The notes: a model not told the origin generated them from the sequence alone. DNA of 64,000 nt from Narthecium ossifragum (GCA_963920575.1 OY986965.1:11360290-11424289), one strand, 5' to 3'. Positions 19,335 to 33,171 are shown, numbered from the stretch's first letter. Made by a program: numbers and translations.

Positions 19335-22300
19335 ATGCAAGGTCGCCGATCACGGAAAGAAAAGTTGTTGCCCTTGAACGATAAAGTAGATCAAATTGGT
19401 TGGAAGAAGAAATCGAACAAAGACAGCCTGTCTACATCAGATCTAGGAGTTCAAGAGGAGGAACAAGAGGAGATGGCGCTTAATAACAATGTACGTCCTT
19501 TGGAGGAGTACGCGAGGCCTACTATTTCTACCTCACCTTCGTGCATTGCGTTACCTGCAGAGGCTAGAAATTATGAACTGAAAAATCTACATTTTTCTAT
19601 GGTTCCTGAATTTCATGGTTTACCTTCTGAGGATGCACTAACTTTTGTGAAAGATTATTATGCTACTATTCAGACTTTTCCTCTAGGTGGCATTACTGAA
19701 GATCAATTGAGGATGCGTTGTTTTCCTTACACCTTGAAGGATAAAGCGAAGAGATGGTTGATGTCGTTGCCTCCTCGATCACTCACTACTTGGGATGCAA
19801 TTTATAACAAGTTTGTTAGTAAATTTTATTCTCATGCCATGACTACTAACTTGAGAAGGCAAATTCCAAATTTTCAGCAATCTGATGGAGAACCATTCCA
19901 TGAAGCATGGGATAGATTTAAAATGCTTTTGATGCAATGTCCACATCATAATTATTCTTTAGAAAATCAGATGCAATATTTTTATGATGAACTAAATCTT
20001 TCTTGTCAGACTATGGCAGATAATGCTGCAGGTGGAGCGATGTTCAAAAGGACACCACCGGAGGCATATGAAATCTATGAGATGCTAGGATCAAACTCGC
20101 AGCAGAGGGACACGAGGAATAAGGCGAGAGGCATCTATGAGCTGAACCAGAATGATGACATGGCAAGGCAGATTGCAACTCTTAACAAGAATATAGACGC
20201 GATGATGTCCACACAAGCAAAACCGGTTGAGGTTTGTTCAATTTGCAATATTGTTAGTCATAGGTTTGATTCATGTCCTTCTGGTAGTGAATTTCCTGAA
20301 TATGTGCAAGAGCAAGCTAATTTGATGAATGCGTATAACCCGAGACCTAGATTTGACCCTTATGCAAATACTTACAATCCTGGTTGGAGGGAGCAACCGA
20401 ATTTTTCATGGAAAAATACTGCTAATGCTAGTATGCCTACTGCTAATCAGTCTAACCCACCTGTTAAGTCGTCTTTGGAAGCGACTATGTTAGCTTTTAT
20501 GCAGAAAATAGATTCAAAGATGGAAAAACAAGATTCAGCCATTGCTCAACATGACGCGGTACTAAAGAATGTTGCAGCATCCGTTGGGAAGTTAGAAGTT
20601 CAAGTGGGACAACTTGCTGATGCGGTACGAGGCCATGTCCCAGGCAAATTCCCAAGCCAACCTGAGCAAGCGAAAGCAATTACAGTTCTTCGTTCAGGTA
20701 AAATTATTGATAATAAGATTAATGCTAAAGTTGTTGATGAGTGTAATGATGATGCAAGTGAGGAAGTTGAAACGGAGGAACGCTCGAAAGGGCCACCACC
20801 GGCCACATCTGCTTCTGAGCATGGAAAGAGAGCAAATTCAGTTCCGGAGGTTTATCACAACTCTCCTCCACCATATGTGCCGCCGGTTCCTTTTCCAGGC
20901 CGTCTAAAGAAAGCCAAAATGGATAAGTCATATTCTGAAATTTATGATATTTTATCTAAGGTTAATGTGAACTTACCATTACTCGATGTGATCAGGAACA
21001 TGCCAGCATTTCCAAAGTTCTTCAAGGAACTAAGTACTTCAAAGCGTAAGTATGAACCTCATGAAAAAGTGATGGTTTCAGAGACGGTAAGCGCGGTTCT
21101 ACAAAGGAAGCTTCCACCCAAGCTTAAGGATCCAGGGAGTTTTAACATTACTATTACTGTTGGTGATACAAAAATAGGAGAGACAATGCTTGATTTAGGA
21201 GCCAGTGTTAATTTGATGCCTTACTCTGTTTTTCTTTAGTTAGGTGTGGGTGAATTAAAACCTACTACAATGTCTCTACAACTTGCGGATCGTTCCATTA
21301 AATATCCATTAGGCATTGTAGAAGACATTTTAGTACAAGTTGATAAATTGATTATCCCTGCTGATTTTGTGATATTGGATATGGAAGATGCGCCCTTACA
21401 TGATAGGAATTTACCAATTTTGTTGGGACGTCCATTTATGGCCACAGCCAAAACTATGATAAATGTGCAGGATGGTAAGCTCAGCATGACAGTTTTAGGT
21501 GAAACTGTTGAATTTAAAGTTTTTGAATCTATGTCCTATCCTTCAAACTCTTTTGATTGTTTCTCAATAGATGTTTTAGATTCATTGGTGTTTTCTAGTT
21601 TCATGCAGGAGCAAGTGAAGACTACTCTAGAAGCGGCATTGATGATGGAAATGGAGGAGTTGCAGAATTACGAGGGAGCAAAGGAGGTTATAGCAGCCCT
21701 TGAGGCATTGCAGCCATGTTTCCCTGATGAATCTCGGTTAGACATGCTAAACGAATCCTATTCTAAAATGGTTTCATCAATAGTTTCCCCACCAAAGCTT
21801 GAGTTAAAACCTCTTCCTAGTAATATGAAATATGCATATCTTGGTGAGAATGAAACCCTTCCTGTGATTATTGCTTCTGACATTACTCCATTGGAAGAGG
21901 AAAAATTATTGAGAGTTCTTAGGGAGCATAAAACTGCAATAGGGTGGACAATTGCAGATATTAAAGGAGTAAGTCCTACTATGTGCATGCATCGCATTAT
22001 TTTGGAAGAGGATGCCAAAGCTATACGGGATGCCCAGCGTCGCCTCAACCCAAACATGAAAGACGTTGTTCGGGAAGAGATCCTTAAGTTGCTCGATGTT
22101 GGCGTGATCTATCCTATTTCTGACAGCAAATGGATAAGTCCAGTTCACGTGGTGCCTAAGAAATCAGGGTAACAGTTGTGAAGAATGAGAACAATGAGCT
22201 CATACCCACGAGGATGACTACTGGATGGCGTGTCTGCATCGATTATCGCAAGCTTAATGCAGCTACTAAAAAGGACCACTTTCCCTTACCTTTTATTGAT

Positions 22301-24691
22301 CAAATGCTTGAACGCTTAGCTGGTCACTCATTTTATTGTTTTCTTGATGGATTTTCAGGTTATAATCAAATTGCTATCGCCCCAGAGGACCAAGAGAAGA
22401 CAACTTTCACCTGTCCGTTTGGAACATTCGCATACAGAAGGATGCCGTTCGGATTGTGCAATGCACTTGCCACCTTTCAAAGATGCATGATATCGATTTT
22501 CTCCGACATGATAGAAAGGTTTGTCGAGGTATTCATGGATGATTTTTCTGTATTTGGGAATTCTTTTGATAATTGCCTGGCACACCTAACCTTGGTGCTT
22601 AAAAGATGTGAAGAGACAAATTTGACATTGAGCTAGGAGAAGAGTCACTTCATGGTAAGGCAAGGTATTGTGTTGGGACATGCTATTTCTAGTAAAGGTA
22701 TTGGAGTAGATAAAGCAAAAATAGATTTGATTGAGAAATTACCGCCCCCTACTTCTGTGAAAGGTGTGCGGAGTTTTTTGGGCCTTGCAGGATTTTATCG
22801 CAGATTCATTAGAGATTTTTCTAAAATTGCACAACCATTGTGTGATTTATTGGCCAAAGATAGTGAGTTTAAGTTTTGTAAAGCTTGTCTTGATGCTTTC
22901 AATACTTTGAAAGAGAAATTGATTACTGCACCAATTATTATGCCTCCTGATTGGTCGTTACCCTTTGAAATAATGTGTGATGCTTCTGATTATGCTATAG
23001 GGGCTGTTCTAGGACAAAGGGTAAATAAGGTCTCTCATGCTATTTATTATGCAAGTCGTACACTCAATGATGCTCAAATCAATTACTCAACTACTGAAAA
23101 AGAATTACTTGCTGTTGTTTTTGCATTGGAGAAATTTCGCTCTTATTTGATTGGATCTAAAATTATTATTTATTCAGATCATGCAGCATTGAAATATCTA
23201 CTAACCAAAAAGGATACAAAGCCAAGGTTAATCAGGTGGATCCTACTGCTGCAAGAGTTCGATTTGGAAATAAGGGACAAGAAAGGGAGCGATAATGTAG
23301 TGGCAGATCACTTGTCACGACTGGAACACATGGGCGGCCCTAAGGATGTACCACCCATCCAAGAATGCTTTCCTGATGAACAACTATTTTCTGTGAATGG
23401 TAAAGAGCCCTGATATGCGGATATTGTTAACTATCTAGCTAGTAATGTTCTGCGTGCTGATCTAAGTTCACAAGAAAAGAAAAGATTTTTGTCCACAGTC
23501 AGATATTACTTTTGGTATGACCCTTATTTATTTAAACATTGTCCTGATCAAATAATAAGGCGTTGTGTTCCAGAATATGAGCATGATGATATATTGAAAT
23601 TTAGTCATGAATTAACGTGTGGAGGACACTTTGGAGGTAAGAAAACTGCTTTTAAAGTTCTTCAATCTGGTTTCTTTTGGCCTACATTATTCAAAGATGC
23701 ATTTAATTTTGTTGCTAAGTGTGACAGATGTCAACGGTCAGGGGACATATGCAAAAGGAATGAGATGCCTCTTACAAATAATCTGGTGGTGGAATTGTTC
23801 CATGTTTGGGGCATAGACTTTATGGGACCGTTTCCTCCATCATACGGGTACATGTATATTCTTGTTGCTGTAGATTATGTGTCTAAGTGGATTGAAGCAA
23901 TTGCAACCAGAAACAATGACAGCAAGACCGTGGTGGGATTCTTGAAAGATATGATTTTTACAAGGTTTGGTACACCTCGGGCGATTATAAGTGATGGGGG
24001 ATCACACTTTTGCAATAGAGCGTTTGATGCATTGTTAAAGAAATACAACATCACTCATCGGGTTGCAACTCCTTACCACCCTCAAACGTCGGGCCAAGTG
24101 GAGGTGAGCAATAGGCAAATAAAGACGATCCTGGAACGAGTTGTTGGCACTACAAGGAAGGATTGGGCAGTGAAATTGAATGATGTTCTTTGGGCGTATC
24201 GCACTGCATATAAAACTCCAATTGGTATGAGCCCTTATCGCATTGTCTTTGGAAAAGCATGTCATCTACCGGTGGAATTGGAGTATAGGGCCTATTGGGC
24301 AATAAAGCAGCTGAATTTTGACATGAGAGAAGCGGGGGATATGAGAAAGATGCAATTGAATGAATTGGATGAGCTGCGGAATGAAGCGTACGAGAATGCT
24401 AAGATTTACAAGGAAAGAACCAAGCTCTATCATGATAAAGTAATACAATGGAAGGAGTTTACACCAGGTATGAAAGTTTTACTTTATAACTCACGAATGG
24501 AATTCTTTCCAGGTAAATTAAGATCCAGATGGACGGGCCCGTTCAAAGTGACACAAGTATCGCCTCACGGTGCTGTTGAAATTGAGAATGAAAGGAATGG
24601 GAGAAAATTTAAAGTCAATGGGCACCGTTTGAAATTGTATTTGGAAGGACATTCAGATGTGGTGGATGCAGTTGATTTTGGTGAACCTTAA
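19335..24691 (+). pseudogene. Athila-type gag-pol polyprotein with one frameshift and three stops
   Basis: Gag starts at 19335 (MQGRRSRKEKLLPLND). The gag core is at about 19590-19980 (FHGLPSEDALTFVKDYYATI, KRWLMSLP), with a short Cys/His knuckle near 20240. The protease has MLDLGASVNLMP at about 21187. Reverse transcriptase follows from about 22040 with FMDDFSVFG at about 22535, then RNase H ([14 protein letters not shown]) and integrase (HH-CC at about 23610-23740; core [30 protein letters not shown]). Breaks: TAG at 21237-21239 (CAG to TAG likely), a single-base loss near 22172, TAG near 22635 and TGA near 23411 (both probably TGG). These look like deamination-type changes plus one indel. 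Apart from these the coding frame is complete, so decay is recent. Confidence 0.93.
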
Positions 24692-25863
24692 ACTTGGTAT
24701 TACGTCTTGCCTAGACGTTAAATAAAGCGCTGGGTGGGAGGCAACCCACCAAGGTAACCAGTTTTTAACTTTAAGTTTTAGTTTTCAATTTTATATTTTC
24801 TCTTTTGTTTTTCTTTTAGGTTTTCAGCCACCCGGAGGATCCTTGACGAGATGTTCGCTATTCTATCAGGTGGCCTCGTTCTTATTTACAGTATCTTGTC
24901 TCTTCCTTTTCTGGAAATTTTTGGATTACCACCTCCTACATATTTTTATTGGTTAAATGCACACATTGAGGACAATGTTGAATTCAGGTTGGGGGGTGTA
25001 GACATTCATGACTTTATTCATGCTACCTTGTAGGTTTAATAGTGTTAAATTGTACATGAGCTGAAATGTTTATGCTTATTTTACATGCTGCTTTTATATG
25101 GATTGGCCGATACATTGATTACATGTATGATAACCTGAAGGTAGAATATCATGTGATTCACACACGAACACTTTATGTGCAGTGGCGATTATACTCACCA
25201 GAGGAATGAGCATGCTATTGTCAATCTAGGCCATGATTTCAGCATTAGCTAGTGTTGAGTATTGCATGCAGAAAAAAAAATACAGAAAAAGTTCTGGAGC
25301 TTTAATAAGCTGTGCCTAAACGACTGTTAGGTGATCTACTTAGTAACCGGGTGTTCTTGCCTCAGGAAGCAGGGAGCTCGCGTAAAAAGGTAGAACCACT
25401 AAAAAAAAAAAAAAAACTACTCAGGGTTTTGTTAAGTAACCGGGTCTCTGCGCCTCATGAAGCGGAGAGTGCTCGTGTAAAACGGCAAAATGTTTGATAG
25501 TTGGAAAAAAAAAAAGAGCATGTTGTACTTAAAGTGCAAGGGTTGGATGATTGGTCATGAAGATAGTAGCGTGTTTGGAGTAATAATGGGTAGAAGTTGC
25601 TTCTGTACGTAACATGTATTTATCACGTCACATGTGTTCTTCTGGATGGGGTTAGCATGTTTGAAGTGTAGAAGTTGATTTCATATGTTGGTGGTATGTG
25701 TATGAGTATTATAAGTTTTCGTGCTCTGTACGGTGTACAACATTATTGACTTGATGAGGCAGAACTTTTATCATGCTTGTCTACATCCTTGAACCGTGGT
25801 GTGCTTAATATATTTTATGCGCTTAAAATTGCTAGAGACTAGCAATAAGCTGGTTGGGGGGTG
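24692..25863 (+). other. 3' non-coding region of the Athila-type element
   Basis: This holds the conserved Athila segment ending in gcgctgggtgggaggcaac (about 24727-24745) and two imperfect copies of agtaaccgggt...gcctca (about 25340 and 25435). A 60-codon frame at 24851-25033 with a hydrophobic start has no match I recognise; it may be a remnant of a third frame. The polypurine tract is the ggttggggggtg just before the 3' LTR at 25864. Confidence 0.65.
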
Positions 25864-27536
25864 TGATGAGTGCATGAAAGTGCACTCTAAATAGCCTTAT
25901 AACCATCTCAATTGCTAGATTATTATATTTAATTAACATCTTTATTCCTATTTTCATATCTATATGTTGCTTCACATAGTTGTTTGGAAAATGCCGGAAA
26001 AAGGAGAAAAGAAGCTGAAAAGAGTGCATGGATCAACTTTAAAGATTTATCTGTACCTGCTCATGAAGAATCAGAGGATGTGCCATACATGGTTGGAAAG
26101 CTCTTGATGTCTAGATTCTGGAGAATTTTACGGTTCGTGATTCCGAGTTTCCTAGAGGAAGTTACGGCAATTTTAGTACCGATGGCGCAGTCTGAATGGC
26201 AGCACAGTAAATAAGCTGGAAGTCCGAGCGATCCTCCGATCGATCGGACTACGCAAAAACGTGACAGAACCTATTTTTTTTGGCTGAACGAAGTCCGATC
26301 GATCTCTCCATCACTCCAAAGAAGTCCGATCGATCCGACACCAATGGTCCGATCGATCGGACTCGGGAAAAGTCAAAAACAGCGGATTTTTACTCAACCG
26401 ATCGATCCAACACTCATAATTCGATCGATCGGACTTGGGAATTAAAGGGTGACAGAACGTATGCTTTTTAGAGGAACACAATTCGATCGATCGGACCATC
26501 GATCGAACTCGGGAAGAGCCAGAGATGAAGAATTTTTACGAAGTCGATCGATCCGACTCCCTTAGTCCGATCGATCGGGCTCGGGCGTAAATAGAAGTGG
26601 GAGATCTCAATGAGACCGATCGATCCAACATTCCGAGGAGGATCGATCGGACGTTTCCAGTGAATTAAATCAACGGTTTTGATTTAACCCGAGTTTAGGC
26701 CTATAAATAGGATACTTAGGGTTATCAAAGGGGGACTTTTGGAGGACTTTTTGGCAGCGTTTGGAGGCGAAGAGAAGGGTTCCAGGCTTGGTTTTCTTTT
26801 CTTATTTCTTCTTTATTTCTCCATTAGTTTTGTTGCCCTCATGGTGAACATGAGTGGCTAGTTTCTTTTCTAAGGTACCGATGTAGCCCTAACTGAATCA
26901 TTCTATGTTATTGGATCATGATTATTTTATCAGTTTATTTTCCTTGATTTATTCATTATTATAACTGAGATCTTAAATACCTTTATCTGGCCAATAAAAG
27001 TATTATAGATTGTTTTATGTGAGATTGGGCGAGGGTTCATTCCCTAATCTTGCAGGATCTATGAATGAATAAGTTTATGTCGAGGCCGGGTTCAAGTTAA
27101 GAGTATTCTTGGTTCATAATTGTTCTTCAGAGCTTAATGGAATCTTGGTTAACACTTAGTTATGGGTTCATTAGCTAGGGTTAATTGAGGGTACTTGGTG
27201 AAGACCGCGGCCGAACGGATCATCATACCGGAAGAACGAGCCCTTGGAATTAAACTGAAATCTTTATTGATTCAATGCATAGAATGAGGATGTTATGGTG
27301 AAATCGGAACCTTAGTATTCATCCATCATATTTCTATCGTTTTCTTATTTCATTTTTAGATCATCTATCTTCGAGACTTCATATTTCTTATTTTCCCTTC
27401 CTTATTTTCTTTCTTTTCTGTTCTTTAGCGTTTCACTCTAATAATTTCTACAAATCTCTGTGGGTACGATACTCGTCTTGCTACTATACTGATTGCACCG
27501 ATTCGTATACTTGCGAGATATAAAATTTATTCATCA
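25864..27536 (+). mobile_element. 3' LTR of the Athila-type element (full length, 1673 bp)
   Basis: It opens TGATGAGTGC and closes TTCATCA, with inverted ends TGATGA/TCATCA. It contains about twelve GATCGATC palindromes (about 26220-26655) and the tataaata box at 26702. It is followed directly by the gag remnant of the older element. Confidence 0.92.
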
Positions 27537-28443
27537 CCTGGCAGCTTGACCGGAGATCAGATGAAGATGAGGAAGAAGGCAGCGGAGGACTTGGCGAGGT
27601 TGGCATCCGCGGAGTTCCGGCACGGGAGATGGAGACGTTGAAGTAGGAAGGAGAAGGGGGCGCCGGTGAGAGAGATGAGGAAGATGGGATCCCAACGAGA
27701 GGCGGGGAGGCTGCGGAGGCCGTGGAGCAAGGTCGCGAGATCAGGATCCGTGCGGCTGACGACAAGGTGGAGCAGGAGGTGGGTGTCGACGGGGATGAGG
27801 GAGAGGGACTCGTGTGAGAGGGGGTCTTGGGGGAGAGAGAGCGAGTGGAAGGAGAGAGAATAGGGGATAACGTGGATGAGTCGGATCTAATGCAAGGTTC
27901 TCGATCCAACGGTGGGGAGGAGAAGAGGTTAAGTAAAGGTGATGGAGGGCTGTGATCAGGTGGTGATAAGCAAAGGTTAATTAGTGGCTGGTGGTAAGCG
28001 TTAGGAATCGGAGGTGGTGAATGAATAGGGTTTGGTGATGGACAATCATGATTACGGGAGGGATTTGTTCTAACGGTGGATGTTGGATTATGATTAATAA
28101 GAGAAAAGGAAGGTCGTTGGGTTTGAGAAGATAGAGGGCATGGATCTAATGAGATAGTTGATGGAGGATTAGGATTTACTTGGCTTTTAGGGTTTGTGAA
28201 GGACTCTCCTTCTGTGCCGCCAATTCTAGTTGTCATGGTTGTAATTTGATTGCCCAAGTCCCGTGCCAGGTCTCGCATGACCCCTTCCAAATTGCTGAAT
28301 TTAGTCTCCATGACTTCATGACGCTCTTCAAACATGGTTGTTGTTTTCTGTGCTGACACCCATAGGTCTACAATGGTCGCCTTGATATCTTTTGACCCAT
28401 GTTCCAACTTTTGAAACGGCTTTTCTTCTGTTAAATATGCCAT
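27537..28443 (-). pseudogene. gag remnant of the old minus-strand LTR element
   Basis: The start ATG is at 28443 (MAYLTEEKPFQKLEHGSKDI), 31 bases after the LTR end, with a helical N-terminus (EERHEVMETKFSNLEGVMRD). A long Pro/Ser-rich stretch of low complexity follows. It is cut at 27537 by the Athila-type LTR. The N-terminal coiled-coil style resembles gag starts of small gypsy or TRIM-like elements. No pol is seen. Confidence 0.65.
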
Positions 28444-28460
28444 GGTGCTGAGAATCGAGG

Positions 28461-28473
28461 CTCTGATACCAAA
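28461..28473 (-). other. Primer-binding site (initiator-tRNA-Met type)
   Basis: On the minus strand the sequence next to the LTR is TTTGGTATCAGAGC. This is the methionine-tRNA primer-binding motif used by many plant LTR elements, and it fixes the orientation of the old element. Confidence 0.85.
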
Positions 28474-28855
28474 TGATGAGATCATGGATCTGAGGATATC
28501 TCACCGGGTCGTGGATGGTGGAAGGAAAATAGAGAAGATGATGATAATTCTTGATTGATGGCCGAGGATGCCCCTTGTGTCCAATTAATGGCTGGATAAA
28601 CCCCTATTTCCACTTGATGGCTGGAAGAACCTCTCAATAGCTTTACTAATTCTCTGAATTCCCCAAACTACAGACTCTTGCCTCTTATTTATAGAGAGGC
28701 ATATAGAAACCCTAGGACTCTCAAATACCTAGATAACATCATAGCCGTTGGATGTGTAGCCGTCTAACGAATGGCTCATATTCAGCCCGACTAACAACTA
28801 ACTCAGGCTCACACCCAACATGAATCAATCATAACTACTCTTAACTCAATCACAA
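28474..28855 (-). mobile_element. LTR (right copy, 5' LTR) of the old minus-strand element
   Basis: Partner of 16923-17305, with the same TGATGAGATC edge next to the primer-binding site. It may extend further right than 28855; the left copy loses similarity there. Confidence 0.75.
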
Positions 28856-29529
28856 CTCCAAATTAACTAACTTATCTGACTCCAAACTATTGATCTGACC
28901 CCGATGACTGACTTATCTGACTCAAAACTACTCATAACGTGGCTCGACCCACTACTGGGTTCCTATCGGACTCCACCTAAATTAGCCATTAAAAATCATG
29001 TGACCAGTTGTAAAATTTCGCTCTACCACACGTCAGCATATGCTTTGCTCAACTAGGGGTTGTCCCGGAGGAGCTCTAACCTTCTGTGTCTCAACGGAGG
29101 TCACGAAAATGACCAATGAGAATGGATTTGGCCGAGTCAAAGCATGGAAATCCGCCTACTGATATGCATGAACCCATGAAAAACATGCGTTTCCTCCGTA
29201 TTACCAAGGGGCGATATCAATGGTGAGATGTAATGCATATTACCAAGGGGCAACACCGGTGGTGTTCGGAGGCAATCCATATTACCTGGGGGCTCCGTGG
29301 TTTCCAAGTCCAGTCTAGGGGGTCAATGCCATGGTCCACTGGACTTGGCGACCACACAGATGACTGCGACAACTATATTATCCCTTTTACTTACTTCATA
29401 TGTTTAGTATAAATTTTACCCAAAGATTTACTGTGTTGTTAAACCTTAACTTGCCACGACATAAGGTTTCATGCTATTTTCTTTTACTAGTCTTTTAAGT
29501 CAATTTGGATTTAGAGGATGGTAGGTGTG
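28856..29529. other. Intergenic sequence, nothing recognised
   Basis: There is no open frame of note. A short imperfect repeat containing attaccaaggggc occurs at about 29200 and 29250. Confidence 0.5.
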
Positions 29530-30336
29530 TAGGTGTGTCTGTGGTTTTTGGTGCCTGAAGCTCTAACGAGGGTGTTCATCATGCTACCCCGACCTGTGTT
29601 GGCCCGGGCAAGGCTCCAGCGGGTAGCTCCTGGGCGCAGGTAGCAAGAGGATTGGAGCGTTAAGTGGATGAGGTTCCGGCGGGGATCTATAAGAAGATTT
29701 GTGAGGAGTATCAGGACAAGTCGGTGGTTCTGAGAGCGGCTAGAAGAAATGGAGTCATACATCTTTGGGAGGTTCTTTGGTGGGCAAGTGGGGTTGGATT
29801 TCCTCCGACGGAGACTAGCGGGGCTTTAGCAGATGAAGGAGCCTTTCCTTGTCACCAATCGTGTGAATGGAGTTTATGCTTTCAAGTTCGGAACAGAGGA
29901 GGACATGATGAAGATCTTCACCGGCGGGCCTTGGGTGATCGACGGAAAGACACTTTCCCTAATAAGGTGGGGCAACTCGTTTCATCCTATGGCTAAGGAT
30001 TTTGCTTTAGCTCCTCTTTGGGTTCACTTGTCAGATCTTCCGTCTGATTACTGTTAAGATGACTCTTTTTTCTCTATTGTGCGTTGTGCTTGGATATCTC
30101 TAGTGCTTGACGCCTCGACCGTCTTTGTGGATAGAAGCCGGTTTGTTAGGGTGTGTGTGGAAGTAGATCTAACGAAGCCAGCAAGGTTGAGGACGGTTGC
30201 CCATGTTGAGGAGAAGGGGCCGGAGGATGGGGAGATGGAGGAGGAGGATGAGGATTTTGAGCAACCTTTTGTGTTTGAGAATTTTATGATCCGTGATTTT
30301 TGTGAATTTTTTGGGCATAGTGTGGAGAATTGTAGG
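29530..30336 (+). pseudogene. LINE-type ORF1 fragment (DUF4283 plus CCHC knuckle)
   Basis: Frames joined by shifts read APAGSSWAQVARG at about 29610, then the DUF4283 segment at about 29835-30055 (KEPFLVTNRVNGVYAFKFGT, GPWVIDGKTLSLIRW, LAPLWVHLSDLP). A segment at 30150-30342 ends in the knuckle-like CEFFGHSVENC. DUF4283 plus this type of knuckle is the N-terminal half of plant LINE ORF1-like proteins. Frameshifts and a stop at 30055 break it, and it is cut by the Tat-type LTR at 30337. Confidence 0.75.
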
Positions 30337-31546
30337 TGTTAGCCAAAATAATGGCTAAACAATTAATGACGGACACCTAAGCAAAATAACAATGACCGAT
30401 GAACGATGAGTGCATGGTTTCATCGTCCAGACACAAACCATCGGCCAAATAAGCGATTATATATCTATGTGTAAGGATGAAGCATCGTCCATAAAGCAAG
30501 AAACCAAATCATCGGTCAAAGACAAACATGAAGCAAACAAAGGATGATGATCGACCAAAAGTCATGACGAAGCAAGCCAATCTAAGCCATCATCCAGAAG
30601 CAATTAAAACATGTGTCAATTAAGGTCATAAAACACATGCATATATGACGTGGATAAGGAACGATAAGTAATCCAGCGTAATCATGACATGTGTAATGAA
30701 GGAGCATCGACCACATGTACTCTCTAAACCAGAAGAGAACGTGGGAGAAGCCGTTGTGACGCAGTTAGCGCACGATCCCCTTCATTAGCTCCTTAGATAT
30801 AAATAGCTTTTTTCCACCACTGTGAACCCCCTTGTAACCTGCCACTCAAGGCGGGAATAGTTATTATCTTTTTTTCCTCTGTCCTTAGATCTTCATTTGC
30901 ACCTTTACCACTCAAGGCGGGAACAGTTATTAGGTCCTTTCTATCTGTAAGTATTTTATTAATGAAGATCTTTAGTTGGAATACTGTTTTTCTTATCGAT
31001 TTCTTAGATTAATGTAGTTAATACGATTGGTTTAATGGCTTTCATTTCCGTTCTTTCTGGTAGTTTAACTTAGGATTATGGGTTTTCCATTTTTGTTCTT
31101 TCTAGTAGTTCAACTTAATGTAATATAGATTTAATTAGTTTAGATTAACTCTAAAATTAAGTTAAACTAGTTTTATTAATGTTGTTTCTTTGCTTTCCGA
31201 TTGTAGGTTTAATTTAGGGATAATTTAGATTTAATTAAGTTAAAATAAGTAGTTTTTGTTCTTTATCCTTCCGGTTATTGTTTTAGTTCATCTAGTTTAA
31301 TTAGTTAGTTAAGATAATTTTAAATTAATTCAGATTCTATTTAAAGCATAATCTAGGCTTACTTTCAGTTCTCTTTACTGTCATTCTATTTAATTTTGTT
31401 TAATTAAGCTTGATCATCTTTTCCATTTAAATAGACACCTCCGTTCGAACTGAGTGTTTGAAGGAGTTTGAACCTTATCACGCCCCTAATTTTAATACTA
31501 AGACTAAGTTTGACCATTGCCGGTCCACGGTAAGATTTCCACGTCA
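30337..31546 (+). mobile_element. 5' LTR of a Tat-type gypsy element
   Basis: The LTR runs from TGTTAGCC at 30337 to about CCACGTCA at 31546. It contains gat-rich minirepeats (catcggccaaat, catcgtccataa), tataaata at about 30796 and a long T/A-rich R-U5. A homologous LTR in reverse orientation lies at 43895-48503. The primer-binding-like tgacacgcccgctgggac begins at 31554. Confidence 0.75.
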
Positions 31547-31553
31547 ATATTTT

Positions 31554-31571
31554 TGACACGCCCGCTGGGAC
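31554..31571 (+). other. Probable primer-binding site of the Tat-type element
   Basis: Tgacacgcccgctgggac lies just after the LTR and resembles the tggcacgcccggtgggac class found in Tat/Retand-like elements. The match is imperfect. Confidence 0.5.
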
Positions 31572-32349
31572 ACTGTGTTAATTTTTATAGAAACTGGTCA
31601 AGTAGGAGCTGACAGTATGGTCGTTACCCGCACTGGATTAGATACAACTCATAGTCATAGAGGGAACACCGATCACAGCGATGGCCCACCTATGGAAAAT
31701 GTTCATGTAACCATCGACCAGACACCTATCGTCTATCCACCTATCATTCAACCACAAGTGGAATATCGAGAAAGGACGATTTATTGTAGCTAGGAATGAG
31801 GAGGATCCACGATTAGAAATGGGCAAGATTATGAGACCATAACTGCTAGGACTGCACATATGATGGTCGATGAAGCCTTACATGCTAATAATCAGCAAAT
31901 GGCCAATCATATCGCCCTAGCTTTATGACCTTTTGTGGAGACCATGGAAAATTTCATGAATGTTGTCATCCCAACTGCAAGTAATGGTTAGAACAACATT
32001 AGGTCGATTGGTTTTAATATTCCCAATGCCCCTAACCTCATCCTAAGTGCGAATGCTAGCAACAATCCTCAAGTTAGCGGCAATTGTCCAGTTTTCCCAC
32101 CTAACACTATCATAGGGCCAGAAACTAATAATGCGTATGTTTTATTAAATAATTCATCGGCCAATCAACTTGGGGTCAAAAATCCATCGACCAGTCAGGT
32201 AGGGAACGTTCAAAATGGTCAAGGTGGTCAGAATAGCTCAAGTCCCCCTGATCCATTTTATCACCCAGCAGCAATACCTAATGATAATGTTCTTAGACCA
32301 AATGGAATGGGCCAAATACCAGGAGTATTGATAGGTGTGCCAAACAGTG

Positions 32350-33171
32350 TGATACGAGGTTGAACCAAGCCATTCCAAGAAGGGACCCACGCCCTTTCTT
32401 GGGCGGGCCCCACACAAAGGAGCTGGCTGCAACCAGGTCCCTTTGGAGCAGGTTGAGCCAAGCCAGCTTTCCTAATTGATTTCCTAGTTTGAGTTCAACT
32501 TATGCTTTGCTTTATTAGTTCCTATTATGAGTTTTGGTTATTAGAAAGTTTGAGTTATGATTGAGTCTTAGTAGGAAAGTATTATTACTTGCTGATTAAA
32601 GTAAGGTAGTTCCCTAGTTGGAGTAGAACTTTATCAATGCCTCTATAAAAGGACCTCTATAGTTTATATTAGATAATGGATAAATTATGATGAATGAAGT
32701 AGAGTTATTAGTAGAATAATCTTAGGAGTAGCTGTAACCCTAATTCCACCAACTCCACCAGCCACCTCCACCTTCTCTCTTACCGTCGCCCTCCGCCATC
32801 CGCTGCCGTCCTCCGTCCGCCGTCAAGCTTCCCTCCTTCTTCACTGCCGTCCATGCCTTCCCTGTCCATCCCCAAGTCCCCGACGTCCCCCTTGGCTGCC
32901 ATGCTCCCCTCCGCCACCTCATTGTCGCTTCCACGTTCTCCAAGGCTTGGATCCCCCAAGGGTAGCCGGCCAACCATAGAGGAAGCTGTGAGATAATCCT
33001 CTTCCTCATCCGTCTCTCTCCTCCTATTTAAGCCTTCCTCATCAAATACCTAGGATGCTTCTCCTAAAACTCTAAAGGTATCTCTCGACCTAGCCATAGA
33101 TTTAGCTAAGGAGGAGCCGAGACCAGGCAAGAGACCTAGTACCCACGCTTACGAGAAAGCTCGGCGTATCA
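32350..33171. mobile_element. Solo LTR with perfect 5-bp duplication CAGTG
   Basis: The ends are TGATACGAGG and ...CGTATCA (TGATACG/CGTATCA inverted). CAGTG flanks both sides (32345-32349 and 33172-33176). It holds a tataaaa box at about 32644 and C-rich downstream sequence. No internal region remains, so it is a product of LTR-LTR recombination. Confidence 0.9.

Noticed and set aside
27666..27863. Plus-strand Arg/Glu-rich frame opposite the old gag
   Set aside because: It is the antisense of a Pro/Ser-rich gag stretch and has no independent evidence.
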